From JBGTLW01 sp041743835 (GTDB lineage: Bacteria > Planctomycetota > Phycisphaerae > Phycisphaerales > Phycisphaeraceae): a DNA stretch of 10,579 nt. Both the position numbers and the translations under genes were made by a program. Shown piece after piece: positions 1-8,600 of the stretch (position 1 is its first letter; the number at the start of each line of letters is the position of its first letter). The stretch covers positions 1 through 10,579 of the forward strand of contig JBGTLW010000307.1 of the NCBI GenBank assembly GCA_041743835.1, written 5' to 3'. Below the pieces are notes generated by a model that was not told the origin of the DNA, searched no databases, and worked only from the letters and a program-made list of their open reading frames with translations.

Positions 1-158
1 GGGTCGGGCAGCGTGGCGGGCGAGATTGGCGGCAGCGTGCGGGGGTCCACCGCGACCTCCGCCGGCGCGCCCAGTGAGTTCCTGGGCAGGCCCGACGCCG
101 CGCAACCTGCCACCGCGACGAAGCACACCGTCCATAAAGCCCGGAAGTATCGCATCAT
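1..158 (-). CDS. Putative lipoprotein, N-terminal part only (cut by left edge)
   Basis: Fifty-two codons are visible and the gene runs off the window. The start is a run of three in-frame ATG codons (first bases 161, 158, 155) behind a GGAG at 165-168. I chose 158 because its spacing of 6 bases is best; the ATG at 161 is only 3 bases away. The peptide begins MMRYFRALWTVCFVAVAGC: a short basic N-terminus, a hydrophobic stretch, and a lipobox-like VAGC with the cysteine at residue 19. A Pro/Ala-rich stretch follows (ASGLPRNSLGAPAEV), as is common just after lipoprotein cleavage sites. The first base of the ATG at 158 is the last base of the preceding gene's TGA, so the two genes should be translationally coupled. 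Seen: open frame, ribosome site, lipobox. Inferred: membrane-anchored lipoprotein. Nothing in the visible part tells its function. Confidence 0.72.
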   Translation of the reverse strand, partial: MMRYFRALWTVCFVAVAGCAASGLPRNSLGAPAEVAVDPRTLPPISPATLPD

Positions 159-2017
159 CATTTACTCCAAGGTTTGTACACGGGCAGGTCGCCGGTGAAG
201 TCGATCACGAATCCCTCCCGGCCGTCGTTGACTTTCAGCACACGGTCCTTGAGCGTCATGAACGGGCCGCCCCACGCCGCGGGCCAGTTCATCGCCATCG
301 GCTCGCCGTCGATAGCAACCGTGGCGAGGCGGTTGCCGTGGTTATCGCCGTTGGGATCGGGGTTGAACTTGAACGCGATCTCCTGCCCCGCGACGCTGTG
401 GTAGTCCAGTGAAAGATTGCCCGCCAGGTCATCGGCATTGAGTTGCGCTGCTTCAAGCCTTAGCGCCAGCACATCGGGTGGCTCGGCGGGAAGCACTTCC
501 ACGACGAAGCCGGAGACGCGGCCGGGGAAACGCAGCATCTTGAAGGTTTGATTGCGCTCCTGTTCCTCAACCACTTCGCCCTTGCCCACGACAGGCCGCA
601 CCGCGACGACAGCCTTGCCTGCGGTGAAGGTGTGCCAATCGCCGAGCATCTGCGGCTCGACATCGTCGGGGAAGCGGAAGTAGGTGTACCGGGCCTCTTC
701 ATCTTCCGGAGCGACAGCCAGGGCGATGTACGTTGAACCGACCTGCGCGGATTGGATGTACCGGCCGGTGCCATCGGCAAAGCCAAGGCCGATCTTCTTG
801 GAAGTGTGGTCGCTCTTTCGCGGGTGGCCGCCGGTGAATGTGCGTGCGCCGTTGTCGGTGGGCACGACGACCTGGAATCGCGAGTGCTGGCTGGCGTGGC
901 CGTCCCACAGGCTGCCCATCGTGAAGGCGGTGTCGAGGTGGACGGTCTCATGTGTGGCAAGCCTGGCTTCGCTGTTGTGGCCGTGCCAGTAGTTGGCTTT
1001 GCGGTTGTGCTGCGTTGCGGGCAGGGTGGCGACGTTCTTGCGGGCGAGGTTGGTGGTCACCTGGTTGGGGCGGTACGCGCTGGTGACCGCATGGATGGCG
1101 TAGCGATACCCGCGGGCGGCCTCGTGATCGACCGGTGCATTGGACCCGAACCACACGTAGCCGGTCTGGTCGGCGATCGACTGGTGAGACTGGAACGCAA
1201 AGCCGCGCTGGTTCGGCGCGGCATACACGCCATCGGTGTACTTGAGCGCATACGCGCTGACCAGCAGGTCGAGGCCGGCCTTGGCCAGGAGGCGCGACTC
1301 TTCGTCTTCCGAGAAATCGTAGATGTTCATCAGGCCGTTGAGCGTGAACATGGTGTAGGTGGAAGAGTCCCACTCGCCCGCACCGGCGTCGTAGAGGTTG
1401 CTGACGTACGTGCGGAGGATTTGCTTGGCTTCAGCCAAGGCGCGGGCCTTGTCGCGCTTGGCGAGTCGGCCACCTTCGAGGTAGTAAGGCAGGACGTTGG
1501 CGCTGGTCCACCACATCGTCCGGTGGTTCTCCGTGCCCCCGCCGGTGATGTACGCGTCGTAGTTGCCCGCGGATTGTGCGAGCTTCTGGCGTGTGTCATC
1601 GGTGAGGATCGGATCGCCAAAGATCGGCAGGAATCGGGCCCAGTTGACCGCGGCGAAGTGGTAGTGCTCCTTGAAGGATCGGTCGTCGTTCATGTACCGC
1701 GCCACTTCCGCATCGTCGGGGTCCAGCAGCAGCTTGGCCATCGCGTGGCCGGGCAGATACTTGCCGGGATCGCCGCCGGAGAAGTAGCCGGTACGCCACT
1801 TCTCCAGCCCGCCATCGGCTACAGCCTTGACAACCAGACTCGCGCGGGCGTCGAAGCCCTCGGCGTCGGCATACGTGGTCGGGCTGGAGGCCGGGGCCTG
1901 CTCAGCGCCGGGGTGCTTTGTCGTCGCGGGGTCGGGCAGTTCCCAAGCAGCCGCCAGGGTCGAGAAGCCAAAGCCCAGCGCCAGCAGGATGCATAGATGC
2001 GATGAGAGCGTATTCAT
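158..2017 (-). CDS. Exported 619-aa protein, possible alpha/alpha-toroid polysaccharide lyase or hydrolase-like
   Basis: The start is supported by AAGGAA at 2026-2031, 8 bases before the ATG, and by a signal peptide: hydrophobic residues 8-23, then LAAA before WELPD, with likely cleavage near residue 24. Residues about 55-330 look helical, with Trp- and Tyr-rich segments such as GGGTENHRTMWWTSAN (159-174) and GEWDSSTYTMFTLNGL (214-229). From about 345 onward the chain is beta-rich (for example SRFQVVVPTD, RYIQSAQVGSTYIALAVAP), with several His-containing motifs (YWHGHNSEARLATHE, 343-357). A helical toroid followed by beta-sandwich layers is the plan of several polysaccharide lyase families (PL8, heparinase-like), and the TENH segment would fit an active-site groove. 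I cannot assign a family, so the enzymatic role is a guess; it could be a non-catalytic binding protein. It lies 36 bases downstream of the ATPase gene with no visible terminator and overlaps the next gene. Confidence 0.9.
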   Translation of the reverse strand: MNTLSSHLCILLALGFGFSTLAAAWELPDPATTKHPGAEQAPASSPTTYADAEGFDARASLVVKAVADGGLEKWRTGYFSGGDPGKYLPGHAMAKLLLDPDDAEVARYMNDDRSFKEHYHFAAVNWARFLPIFGDPILTDDTRQKLAQSAGNYDAYITGGGTENHRTMWWTSANVLPYYLEGGRLAKRDKARALAEAKQILRTYVSNLYDAGAGEWDSSTYTMFTLNGLMNIYDFSEDEESRLLAKAGLDLLVSAYALKYTDGVYAAPNQRGFAFQSHQSIADQTGYVWFGSNAPVDHEAARGYRYAIHAVTSAYRPNQVTTNLARKNVATLPATQHNRKANYWHGHNSEARLATHETVHLDTAFTMGSLWDGHASQHSRFQVVVPTDNGARTFTGGHPRKSDHTSKKIGLGFADGTGRYIQSAQVGSTYIALAVAPEDEEARYTYFRFPDDVEPQMLGDWHTFTAGKAVVAVRPVVGKGEVVEEQERNQTFKMLRFPGRVSGFVVEVLPAEPPDVLALRLEAAQLNADDLAGNLSLDYHSVAGQEIAFKFNPDPNGDNHGNRLATVAIDGEPMAMNWPAAWGGPFMTLKDRVLKVNDGREGFVIDFTGDLPVYKPWSK

Positions 2018-2053
2018 GGTTGCAGTTCCTTATACAGGTTGAGAAACAAAGCC

Positions 2054-2866
2054 TTAGTCGCTGATCTGGTCGACTTTGATTTCGATCTCGCCACGCTTGG
2101 CGATTTTGCGGATGAGGCCGTCCTCCATCCACACGATACGGTCGGTCACGTCGAGCATCTTGTAGTCGTGTGTCGCGCAGATGACGGTGACGCCCTGCTC
2201 GTCGTTCATGGCCCGCATGAGGTCGATGATCTCGGCGCCGGTCTTCAGATCGAGGTTCGCGGTGGGCTCGTCGGCCAGGATGATGGCTGGGTTGTTGGCA
2301 AAGGCGCGGGCGATGGCGACGCGTTGCTGCTGACCGCCGGAGAGTTCTTTGGGTGTGTGGAGCAGGCGGTCACCAAGGCCGACGCGCTTGAGGATCTCCA
2401 CGCCGCGGTCCTGCGCCTCGTCGCCTGGCACACCCGCGAAGAGCATCGGCAGCGTGACATTCTCCAGCGCCGTCATCACCTTGACGATATTGTAGGCCTG
2501 AAAGATGTACCCGATCTTCCGGCAGCGCAGCCACGCCAGCTCATTGGCGTCGAGCTGAGCGATATCGATCTCGTCGATGAAGACGCTTCCACCGGTCGGT
2601 CGTGTCAGCCCGCCGATGCAATTAAAAAGCGTGGACTTGCCCGAGCCCGAGGGCCCGACGATCGCGATGTACTCGCCGGTGTAGATCTCCAGCGAGACGC
2701 CACCCAACGCCCGGACCTCGTTGGGCTGACCCTCGTGATAGAACTTGCACACGTCCTCCGCCATCACGGTGACGTCGATCGCTTCGTCGATGTTGGAGAG
2801 CCAATCCAAGGGGATTTTCGATTGTCGATTGTCGATTTTCGATTGGTTGGATGCAGACGCATTCAT
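2054..2866 (-). CDS. ABC transporter ATPase, LolD/MacB type
   Basis: This 270-residue ATPase should power the two FtsX-type permeases of the operon from the cytoplasmic side. Visible motifs: Walker A GPSGSGKST (71-79), Q-loop glutamine in YIFQAYN (Q123), signature LSGGQQQR (175-182), Walker B IILADEPTANLD (195-206), and H-loop ATHD (H233). The order and wording are those of the LolD/MacB/FtsE branch. I place the start at 2866 because GGGGAGGG (2874-2881) lies 7 bases upstream. The frame stays open up to 2992, but that would overlap the permease gene and translate repeat DNA. An internal ATG at 2764 (residue 35) sits where family members usually begin but has no ribosome site. The first ~34 residues are therefore an unusual extension, and residues 7-18 (NQSKIDNRQSKI) are encoded by one arm of an inverted repeat. 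The C-terminal ~15 residues after LIRKI (AKRGEIEIKVDQISD) go beyond the common core. Confidence 0.95.
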   Translation of the reverse strand: MNASASNQSKIDNRQSKIPLDWLSNIDEAIDVTVMAEDVCKFYHEGQPNEVRALGGVSLEIYTGEYIAIVGPSGSGKSTLFNCIGGLTRPTGGSVFIDEIDIAQLDANELAWLRCRKIGYIFQAYNIVKVMTALENVTLPMLFAGVPGDEAQDRGVEILKRVGLGDRLLHTPKELSGGQQQRVAIARAFANNPAIILADEPTANLDLKTGAEIIDLMRAMNDEQGVTVICATHDYKMLDVTDRIVWMEDGLIRKIAKRGEIEIKVDQISD

Positions 2867-2920
2867 CACGCAGCCCTCCCCGCCTTGGAATCGAAAATCA
2901 ATAATCGAAAATCGAAAATC
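2813..2920. repeat. Inverted pair of heptad-repeat arms flanking the ATPase start
   Basis: The left arm is 2813-2844 and the right arm 2889-2920, each 32 bases. The right arm's reverse complement matches the left at 29 of 32 positions. Each arm is about 4.5 copies of a 7-base unit of form GATTKTC (GATTTTC or GATTGTC on the + strand at left; GAAAATC-type at right). In mRNA the arms can pair with only two mismatches and one G-U wobble, leaving a 44-base loop. The arms are AT-rich in a GC-rich neighbourhood, which suggests a mobile or expanding intergenic repeat of REP/MITE-like character. No target-site duplication or run of T after the stem is visible. The 5' arm (in mRNA) starts 5 bases after the permease stop codon, while the 3' arm is translated as ATPase residues 7-18. 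Confidence 0.85.
2874..2881 (-). promoter_or_regulatory. Shine-Dalgarno of the ATPase gene, inside a hairpin loop
   Basis: The minus-strand sequence GGGGAGGG lies 7 bases before the ATG at 2866. It decides the start over two other candidates in the same frame (2992 and 2764). Both this site and the ATG fall in the 44-base loop between two inverted repeat arms. Confidence 0.75.
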
Positions 2921-2924
2921 CACA

Positions 2925-3500
2925 TCACTTTTCCCCTCGCATCGCCTCGATCGGCGGCATCTTCGAAGCGAGGAACGCGGGAAACGCTGCACCGAGCCCG
3001 GTGAGCGCCAGCGCGATGCCCAGCACCATCACCAGCCGCAGCGGCAGCGCCCCGGCCGGCACCGCCTCGCCGCCAGATGCCCAGTTAACCCCAACGCCCA
3101 CGATCAGCCCCACGACCGAGCCCGTGACCGCCCCCGCCGCACCGACGACCATGGCCTCAGCCATGACCGACATCAGGATCAGCCGATCCAGCCCACCGAG
3201 GCACTTGATCGTGCCAATCTCGCGGTAGCGCTGCGCCACCGCCATCAGCATCGCGTTGAGCACCCCCACCGCCGCGACAAGCAGCGACAGCGACAGCATC
3301 AGCCACCAGCTCTGCACCTCGGCGTTGCTGTCGCCCCGCGGCGTGGAGAGCAGGAACATCAGGAAGGCCGCGGCCGTGGCAACCGTCAGCGCGGTGAGGA
3401 TCGCCCCGCCCTTGCGGACCTTCATCGAGCTCAGCGCCAACGACCAGACCACGTCGTATGACAGCTCAAGCTTCTTGATTTCCCAGTGGCGTTCGCTCAT
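2925..3500 (-). CDS. Minimal FtsX-type ABC permease subunit (191 aa)
   Basis: This is a small inner-membrane permease, probably pairing with the giant permease encoded first in the operon. Four hydrophobic helices are visible, at about residues 33-52, 65-88, 109-137 and 155-175. Between helices 2 and 3 lies the typical coupling segment AQRYREIGTIKCLGGLDRL (89-107), which in FtsX/MacB/LolC proteins contacts the ATPase. The C-terminus PPIEAMRGEK matches the usual ending of this family. Family members normally carry a periplasmic domain of 100 residues or more between helices 1 and 2; here only about a dozen residues (STPRGDSNAEVQ) remain. The start at 3500 follows AAGGGGG (3510-3516) by 9 bases and lies one base after the TGA of the upstream gene (TGACATG), so translation should be coupled. 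Nothing suggests truncation, since both ends match family norms. Confidence 0.93.
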   Translation of the reverse strand: MSERHWEIKKLELSYDVVWSLALSSMKVRKGGAILTALTVATAAAFLMFLLSTPRGDSNAEVQSWWLMLSLSLLVAAVGVLNAMLMAVAQRYREIGTIKCLGGLDRLILMSVMAEAMVVGAAGAVTGSVVGLIVGVGVNWASGGEAVPAGALPLRLVMVLGIALALTGLGAAFPAFLASKMPPIEAMRGEK

Positions 3501-3501
3501 G

Positions 3502-5634
3502 TCACATCGCCCCCTTCACGCTCATCTGGAGGAAGTTGATCGCGATCGCCAGCATGCCGATCAGCCCCATGCCCGCCCCGAACCCGGCCGCGAGAATCGG
3601 GGCGTAGTTGACCCACTGCTCCCGCCCGAAGACCCGTGCAAACACGTACCGCCCCAGCAAAGCCCCGGCGAACAGCGGCAGCGCCATGTGCGGGTAGCCA
3701 TTCATCGCGCCAAGCCCGCCGTAGATGTACTGCGTGGACACGCCCAGCAACGAGAACGCGCCGAACAGACACACCGTGCCCACCGTCGCGCCGACGATGA
3801 GCCAGGGCTTAAGCGAGGTGAGCAGCAGCGAGTCGCCCTCGCTGAGCCCCGACGCCCAGACCGCGCGCATGGTCGCGTGCTGAGGCCAGAACTTCTGCAC
3901 ATACGGGTACGCATCCGAGGGGATCGGCCCAAGCCCGGTGATGTAGCTCCAGAAGATCAGCGACGTAATCGCAAGCAGCGGGAAGATCAGGATCTCTGCC
4001 TTAATCAGCGACGTGAATTTCGTGCGGGTCAACTGCGTCTCACGCAGGCGGTCGGCCATGTTCCCGTAGTTGTGCAGCGGCAGCGGGGCAAACCAGATGT
4101 CCACGCGCTTGTAGCCCGAGGTGAAGATCGCGGCCTCGGACAGCATGGGGATGCCCGCGCTCTGCCCCGCGATGCCGGACATCCGCGCGTTGATGTAGGT
4201 GTTGATCGGCGTCCAGATGAACGCAAATGCGATCAGCCACCACATGGAGAACCGCTCTTCCGCGGGCACATCCGGGTACACGTTGATGAGGTAATGCGAC
4301 ATCCACACAAAGCCCACCGACGCGACAATCCAGACCACGATGGGCACCCACGTCGGCGGGTCGCCCCGCTCCTTGTCACGCCGCCAGAATGCCTTGAGGT
4401 CGAACCCGGTGCGGGTGTGGACGCCGTCGGCCTCGATGTCTTCGTGGCCGTAGGTATCCTGATCGACCCCCGCGCGTTTGCGCCACTTGAGCAGCGCCGC
4501 ACCGATCCCCGCGAAGCCCACGATCGCGATCGCCAGCGCTGTGCCGATGCCGACCGACAGGTACACATCCAGCGTGGTGGCGATGTGGGTTTCAATCGCG
4601 TCTTTGCCCGGCTCCCAGTGGGGGATCATGCCGTTGATCTGCAAGACCGGGTTCACGATCAACTGAAAGACCATCGTGGTCACGAACATGCCGATGACGA
4701 TGCGCCAGGGCAGCACGAAGCCGGTGAGGAGGATGCCAAGGTTCAGCGAGATGCCGATGGTCGCTGCGGGGAGGTAGCTATCGACGTAGGTCGTCGCGTC
4801 CCAGAACGGTATGGGTATCAGCTCGACGGGTGTGCCAAGGAACGCCTGGGTCAGCACCGGCAGCGCGACATAGACCAGGCCAAACGCGCCGCCCAGCATC
4901 ACGCCCAGCGAGAAGCAGTAGAACCGGTAGCCGCGCTTGTTCTTGTCCTGCGAGGTCTCCGCCAGTGCGATGGTCCCTTCCGCGGCGATCGGCGCGAGGG
5001 GGAAGGGCAGCTTCTCCGCATCGGAGGTGATCTTGTAAGCCAGGTACCCCAGCGAGAACTGTGTGAACTTGCTCAGCAGCATGGACCCGACGATCACGCC
5101 GATCACAGGCCACCAGGCCGAGGAAACCAGCGACCCATAAGCCGCATCACCGAACGGCGCGACCCAGTCGGGCACATCCTGATCGATGCCGAAGCTGCGG
5201 AAGGCCTCGCTGTTCCGCATGTACCGGTTCCACACCAGCGACGCGAAGATGCCGCCACCCAGCATCATGCCGCCCGACACGTGCGTGAGCTGGCTCAGCG
5301 TGTACTTGAGGATGTACAGCTCCTGCTTCTTGAGCTGGACAAACGACCGGCGGCTCAGCTCGACAAACAGGATGATGACGACCCAGTCCGCGGCATCGCC
5401 CAGGTCCTGACCGATCATCAGCCCCATGAAGATGATGCCCGGTAGCATCACGAAGGACACGAACAAGGCGCCGAGCACCGAGCGCCACGTGAAGCCCTCT
5501 TCATACGGCTCGTGCTGGATCGCCTCGATGCTCAGCTTCGCGTCGTAGAAGGTCTCTGGCTTCTTCTCGCGTTTGGGTTTGGGGGGTTGCTTTGCCATGG
5601 TCAAGTCAGCCTTGTGCGGCCCGGCGAAGGCCAT
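3502..5634 (-). CDS. OPT-family-like polytopic membrane transporter (710 aa)
   Basis: The protein is highly hydrophobic, with about a dozen or more membrane segments (for example 52-72, 83-93, 173-187, 239-262, 288-309, 312-330, 357-382, 428-450, 463-480, 545-565, 612-632, 650-663, 677-702). It resembles the oligopeptide/metal-chelate transporter (OPT) family. DAEKLPFPLAPIAAEG (205-220) recalls the KLPFP..TA.AE motif of OPT proteins, MADRLRETQL (526-535) a conserved cytoplasmic segment, and the Gly-rich end AAGFGAGMGLIGML (682-695) the family C-terminus. OPT proteins move small peptides or metal complexes with protons; the substrate here is unknown. The N-terminus is a Lys/Pro-rich cytoplasmic leader (AKQPPKPKREKKPE), and a charged loop spans 384-427. 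The start at 5634 has AGGA (5641-5644) 6 bases upstream; the ATG at 5598 (residue 13) is a weaker alternative. The gap to the upstream permease gene is 21 bases, and the mini permease starts one base after its stop. Confidence 0.82.
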   Translation of the reverse strand: MAFAGPHKADLTMAKQPPKPKREKKPETFYDAKLSIEAIQHEPYEEGFTWRSVLGALFVSFVMLPGIIFMGLMIGQDLGDAADWVVIILFVELSRRSFVQLKKQELYILKYTLSQLTHVSGGMMLGGGIFASLVWNRYMRNSEAFRSFGIDQDVPDWVAPFGDAAYGSLVSSAWWPVIGVIVGSMLLSKFTQFSLGYLAYKITSDAEKLPFPLAPIAAEGTIALAETSQDKNKRGYRFYCFSLGVMLGGAFGLVYVALPVLTQAFLGTPVELIPIPFWDATTYVDSYLPAATIGISLNLGILLTGFVLPWRIVIGMFVTTMVFQLIVNPVLQINGMIPHWEPGKDAIETHIATTLDVYLSVGIGTALAIAIVGFAGIGAALLKWRKRAGVDQDTYGHEDIEADGVHTRTGFDLKAFWRRDKERGDPPTWVPIVVWIVASVGFVWMSHYLINVYPDVPAEERFSMWWLIAFAFIWTPINTYINARMSGIAGQSAGIPMLSEAAIFTSGYKRVDIWFAPLPLHNYGNMADRLRETQLTRTKFTSLIKAEILIFPLLAITSLIFWSYITGLGPIPSDAYPYVQKFWPQHATMRAVWASGLSEGDSLLLTSLKPWLIVGATVGTVCLFGAFSLLGVSTQYIYGGLGAMNGYPHMALPLFAGALLGRYVFARVFGREQWVNYAPILAAGFGAGMGLIGMLAIAINFLQMSVKGAM

Positions 5635-5655
5635 CGCCGGTCCTGTGCACGTGGG

Positions 5656-8600
5656 TTATCGTGGTGTCTCCATCGCTCGCTCTATCAGCTTGACGCCCTG
5701 ATCGATGTACTGCTTCCGCTGCGCGGGTTTGAGGTTCCGCCAGAGCAGGAACTGGCGTCGGACCAGGTCCATGAACCGGTAGTTGGTGCGGACCCACGCT
5801 TCCTCCGAGCCGGACGTTCTGCCAAGCGTGATGCGCACAGCAAAGACGCGGGCGTCGTCGGTGGGGACGATGGCCATCACCATCGTCTGCGCCACGTCCA
5901 GGTCATACGGCGCGAGCCACATCCGCGCAGACAGCGCGATGCGATCGATCGGCTGGGTCTCCAGCGCCAGTTGGATGTCCCGGCAGTTGAACGCTTCGGA
6001 GGCCGGGTCGCTGTGGTTGGCCATGAACTGCCGGAAGAACGCGGTCATGCCGATGGCGTTGCCTCGGGTGAGGGTGAACGGCAGCGTGAAGTGGATGACG
6101 CCACGGTCATCAGCCTCGGGGAGCGTCCACCGCCCCATGCCCGACGGGGCCGCGAGTGCCGCCGCCTTGCGAGCCGGGGCCAGTGTCGCCACCAAGACCA
6201 CCAGCCCCGACAGCAGCGCGAGGCCCACCGATGTCAGCGACGCGAAGTTCAACGACAACCCGCCCATGAACCCGGCCGGGTCGTTGGTCGGATTGATGAG
6301 ATTCACCACGAAGCCGAAGCCAAGCCCGATCAGCAAACCGATCACGATGCCCAGCACGCTGAACACCGCCGACTCACTGAGCAGCAGGAACGAGATCTGC
6401 CCCGGCGACAGGCCCACCGCGCCGAGCATGTTCACCTCGCCCTTGCGCTCCTCCACGTTGCCGAGCATCGTGTTGAGCACGATCAGCACACACAGGATCA
6501 CCGGCACGATGATCTTGGCGAGGCCCGCCAGGCTCACCGCCGACCGCGAAGTCAATAGCTCATACGTCACCGGTGCCGCAAGCGCAACGGGGCCGACAGT
6601 TGCTTGCGCTGATTGCTCGCCCGATGGTGTGCCATCGACCTGCACACGCGACCCGAAGATCGGCATGTTCAGACGCAGCAGCGCCCGGCTGTAAAACTCC
6701 GAGGCCTCCTCCGGACTGTCAAAGCGCACCGCCACCGAACGGGGTGTCGCGCCGACATCCACCGCCGCCTGCCCGGGCACGATGACCAGCTCCCGCCAGG
6801 ACATGAAGTAGCTTGGCGATTCATCAAGCAGGTCGCCGCTGCCACCCACCGAGGAGGTGATGCCGGACTTAAGGTAGTCCACCATCGCGAGGCTCTTGCC
6901 GGTGACATCGCGGTAACGGTCCGCCTCGGCGGTGTCGAGGATGCCGATGACCGACCACCACCGGCTGCGGATAAAGACGCGGGGCAGGTCGTCGATCGGC
7001 TTGAGTGTGGCCTCCCCCGCTTCAATCTGCTCGGGCGTCCCGTCGTACAGGTCGGCTGGGGTGATGCGCAGGTTTCGCGCAACCGTGTCGGGCAGGATGA
7101 TGACCGTGCGGTCGCCGGGGGCAAACCATTGGTGGTTGCTCACCGCCTCGTGCAGCCGGGAGATCCGCCGCTCGCTCGGCTCGAAGGTCATCACCCCGGT
7201 CACGATGTCGCCCGGCCCACCCTCGCGGGTGATGCCTTCCTGGTTGATCCCCTCGCGGTCGGCGTTGTTGCCGCCCTCGGTCTGGATGTACCAGCCACGC
7301 ACCGCCAACTCGAACTCGCTGCCAAACTCCGCACGCAGCGCGTCGATGAACACCGGCGAAAGACCCACAAAGTAAAACGAGCGGAATACCACGCCCTGAT
7401 ACTTCGGCTGGTAAGGCTCCACCGTGCGGTTGCCCGCCTCACGGTCCAGCTCCAGCACGCGGCTGGTGAACGCGTCCTGGCCCGACACCGAGACGAACGT
7501 GATGATGGAGAACGTCAGCACCGTCACGGTCACAGCCGTGAGGAAGGTCCGCGACGGTCGCTTGCGAAGGTTCGACACGCCCAGCGACATCGCGGTGCCC
7601 AGCGACGACGCCAGCGAGATGGTCTCGCCCTCAACTTCGCCCGCCCCAGCCTTCGCGCGACGCATCAGCACGTCGAACCGCTGATAGCAGATCAGGAGCA
7701 CAATCGCGGACATCAGGATCATCGCAAACGCGACCATCACGATGAATGGCGAAACCGAGATGCGGAACGCGGGGTGCACCAGATTCAGGTACGCGGTCAG
7801 CAGGCTGAAAATCACCACCGACCCGGCAAGCCGCGCGACGATGCTCTTGCCCCCCACGATCAGACGCTCCAGGAAGAAGCTGGCGGGGAGCAGCATGATC
7901 ATCAGGAACACCGCTGAATACACCGCCTCGCGTCCCAGTTGCAGCAGGCGTGGGTAGAACTTCACCATGGTGCCCCACGTCTGCCGGGCCTCGCCCAGCG
8001 CGGCCCGGTGCTGGTGCTCCGCGGCAAAGGCCTCGGCGGAATCCAGCCGACGGGCCGCATCATCGAGCGCAGCCATCACCGACTGATCGCGGACACCCTT
8101 GTCGCGCATCACGGTGTAGAGGCGCTGCGCAGCTTCGAGCATGCCGCGGGCGACCTGCGTGTCGGTGCGGGGGATGGCGATGTTGCGGTCGGTGATGTGC
8201 CCCGCCAGATCGCGCGTGGGGCCGACGAGGAACCCCTCACCCTTGGGGTGTTCGTCGCTCACCTGCCCCACCAGCAGCATCTTGTAACCCGCCCCCGCGC
8301 GGACCCGGACGCGGACCCGCCTGCCCTCGCGGAGATAGAGCACGTTCGCGCGGAGCTCCTGCTCGGCATAGCCGGACACAGGGTTGTCCATCGCGAAGTG
8401 CTGGGGCTGACCATCGAGCACGGCGTCAATCACTTCGATGGTCTGGCCGCTGTCGCCGATCATCTTGTAATCCACCGGGTCGGGGCCGGGGAAGAAGACC
8501 AGCGGGTAGGCCGCGGTCATGATGAGATTCTTCTCGGTGACCAGTTGGTCGCTGAGTTGGAACTGGGGGGTTTGCTTTTGCGTGCCGATGGTGCCCTGGT

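Noticed and set aside
752..1996. Plus-strand open frame (414 codons) opposite the exported-protein gene
   Set aside because: It has no ribosome site or recognisable domain and mirrors the codon pattern of the minus-strand gene, which has a signal peptide and Shine-Dalgarno.
2805..2889. Short inverted pair TCCAAGG (2805-2811) and CCTTGGA (2883-2889)
   Set aside because: It is seven bases only and not nested with the main stem, so likely chance.
2813..2920. The inverted repeat as a transcription terminator or insertion sequence
   Set aside because: The stem is AT-rich with no following T run and lies over a gene start; no transposase or flanking duplication is visible.
2867..2992. Upstream extension of the ATPase to a start at 2992
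   Set aside because: It would overlap the permease gene by 68 bases and translate the outer repeat arm (DVDFRFSIIDFRF); the ribosome site at 2874-2881 supports 2866.
3256..5445. Long plus-strand open frame (729 codons) opposite the OPT-like gene
   Set aside because: Its product is rich in His, Arg, Asp and Gln with no hydrophobic core or motif, as expected of the antisense of a GC-rich gene; the minus-strand frame gives a coherent membrane protein.
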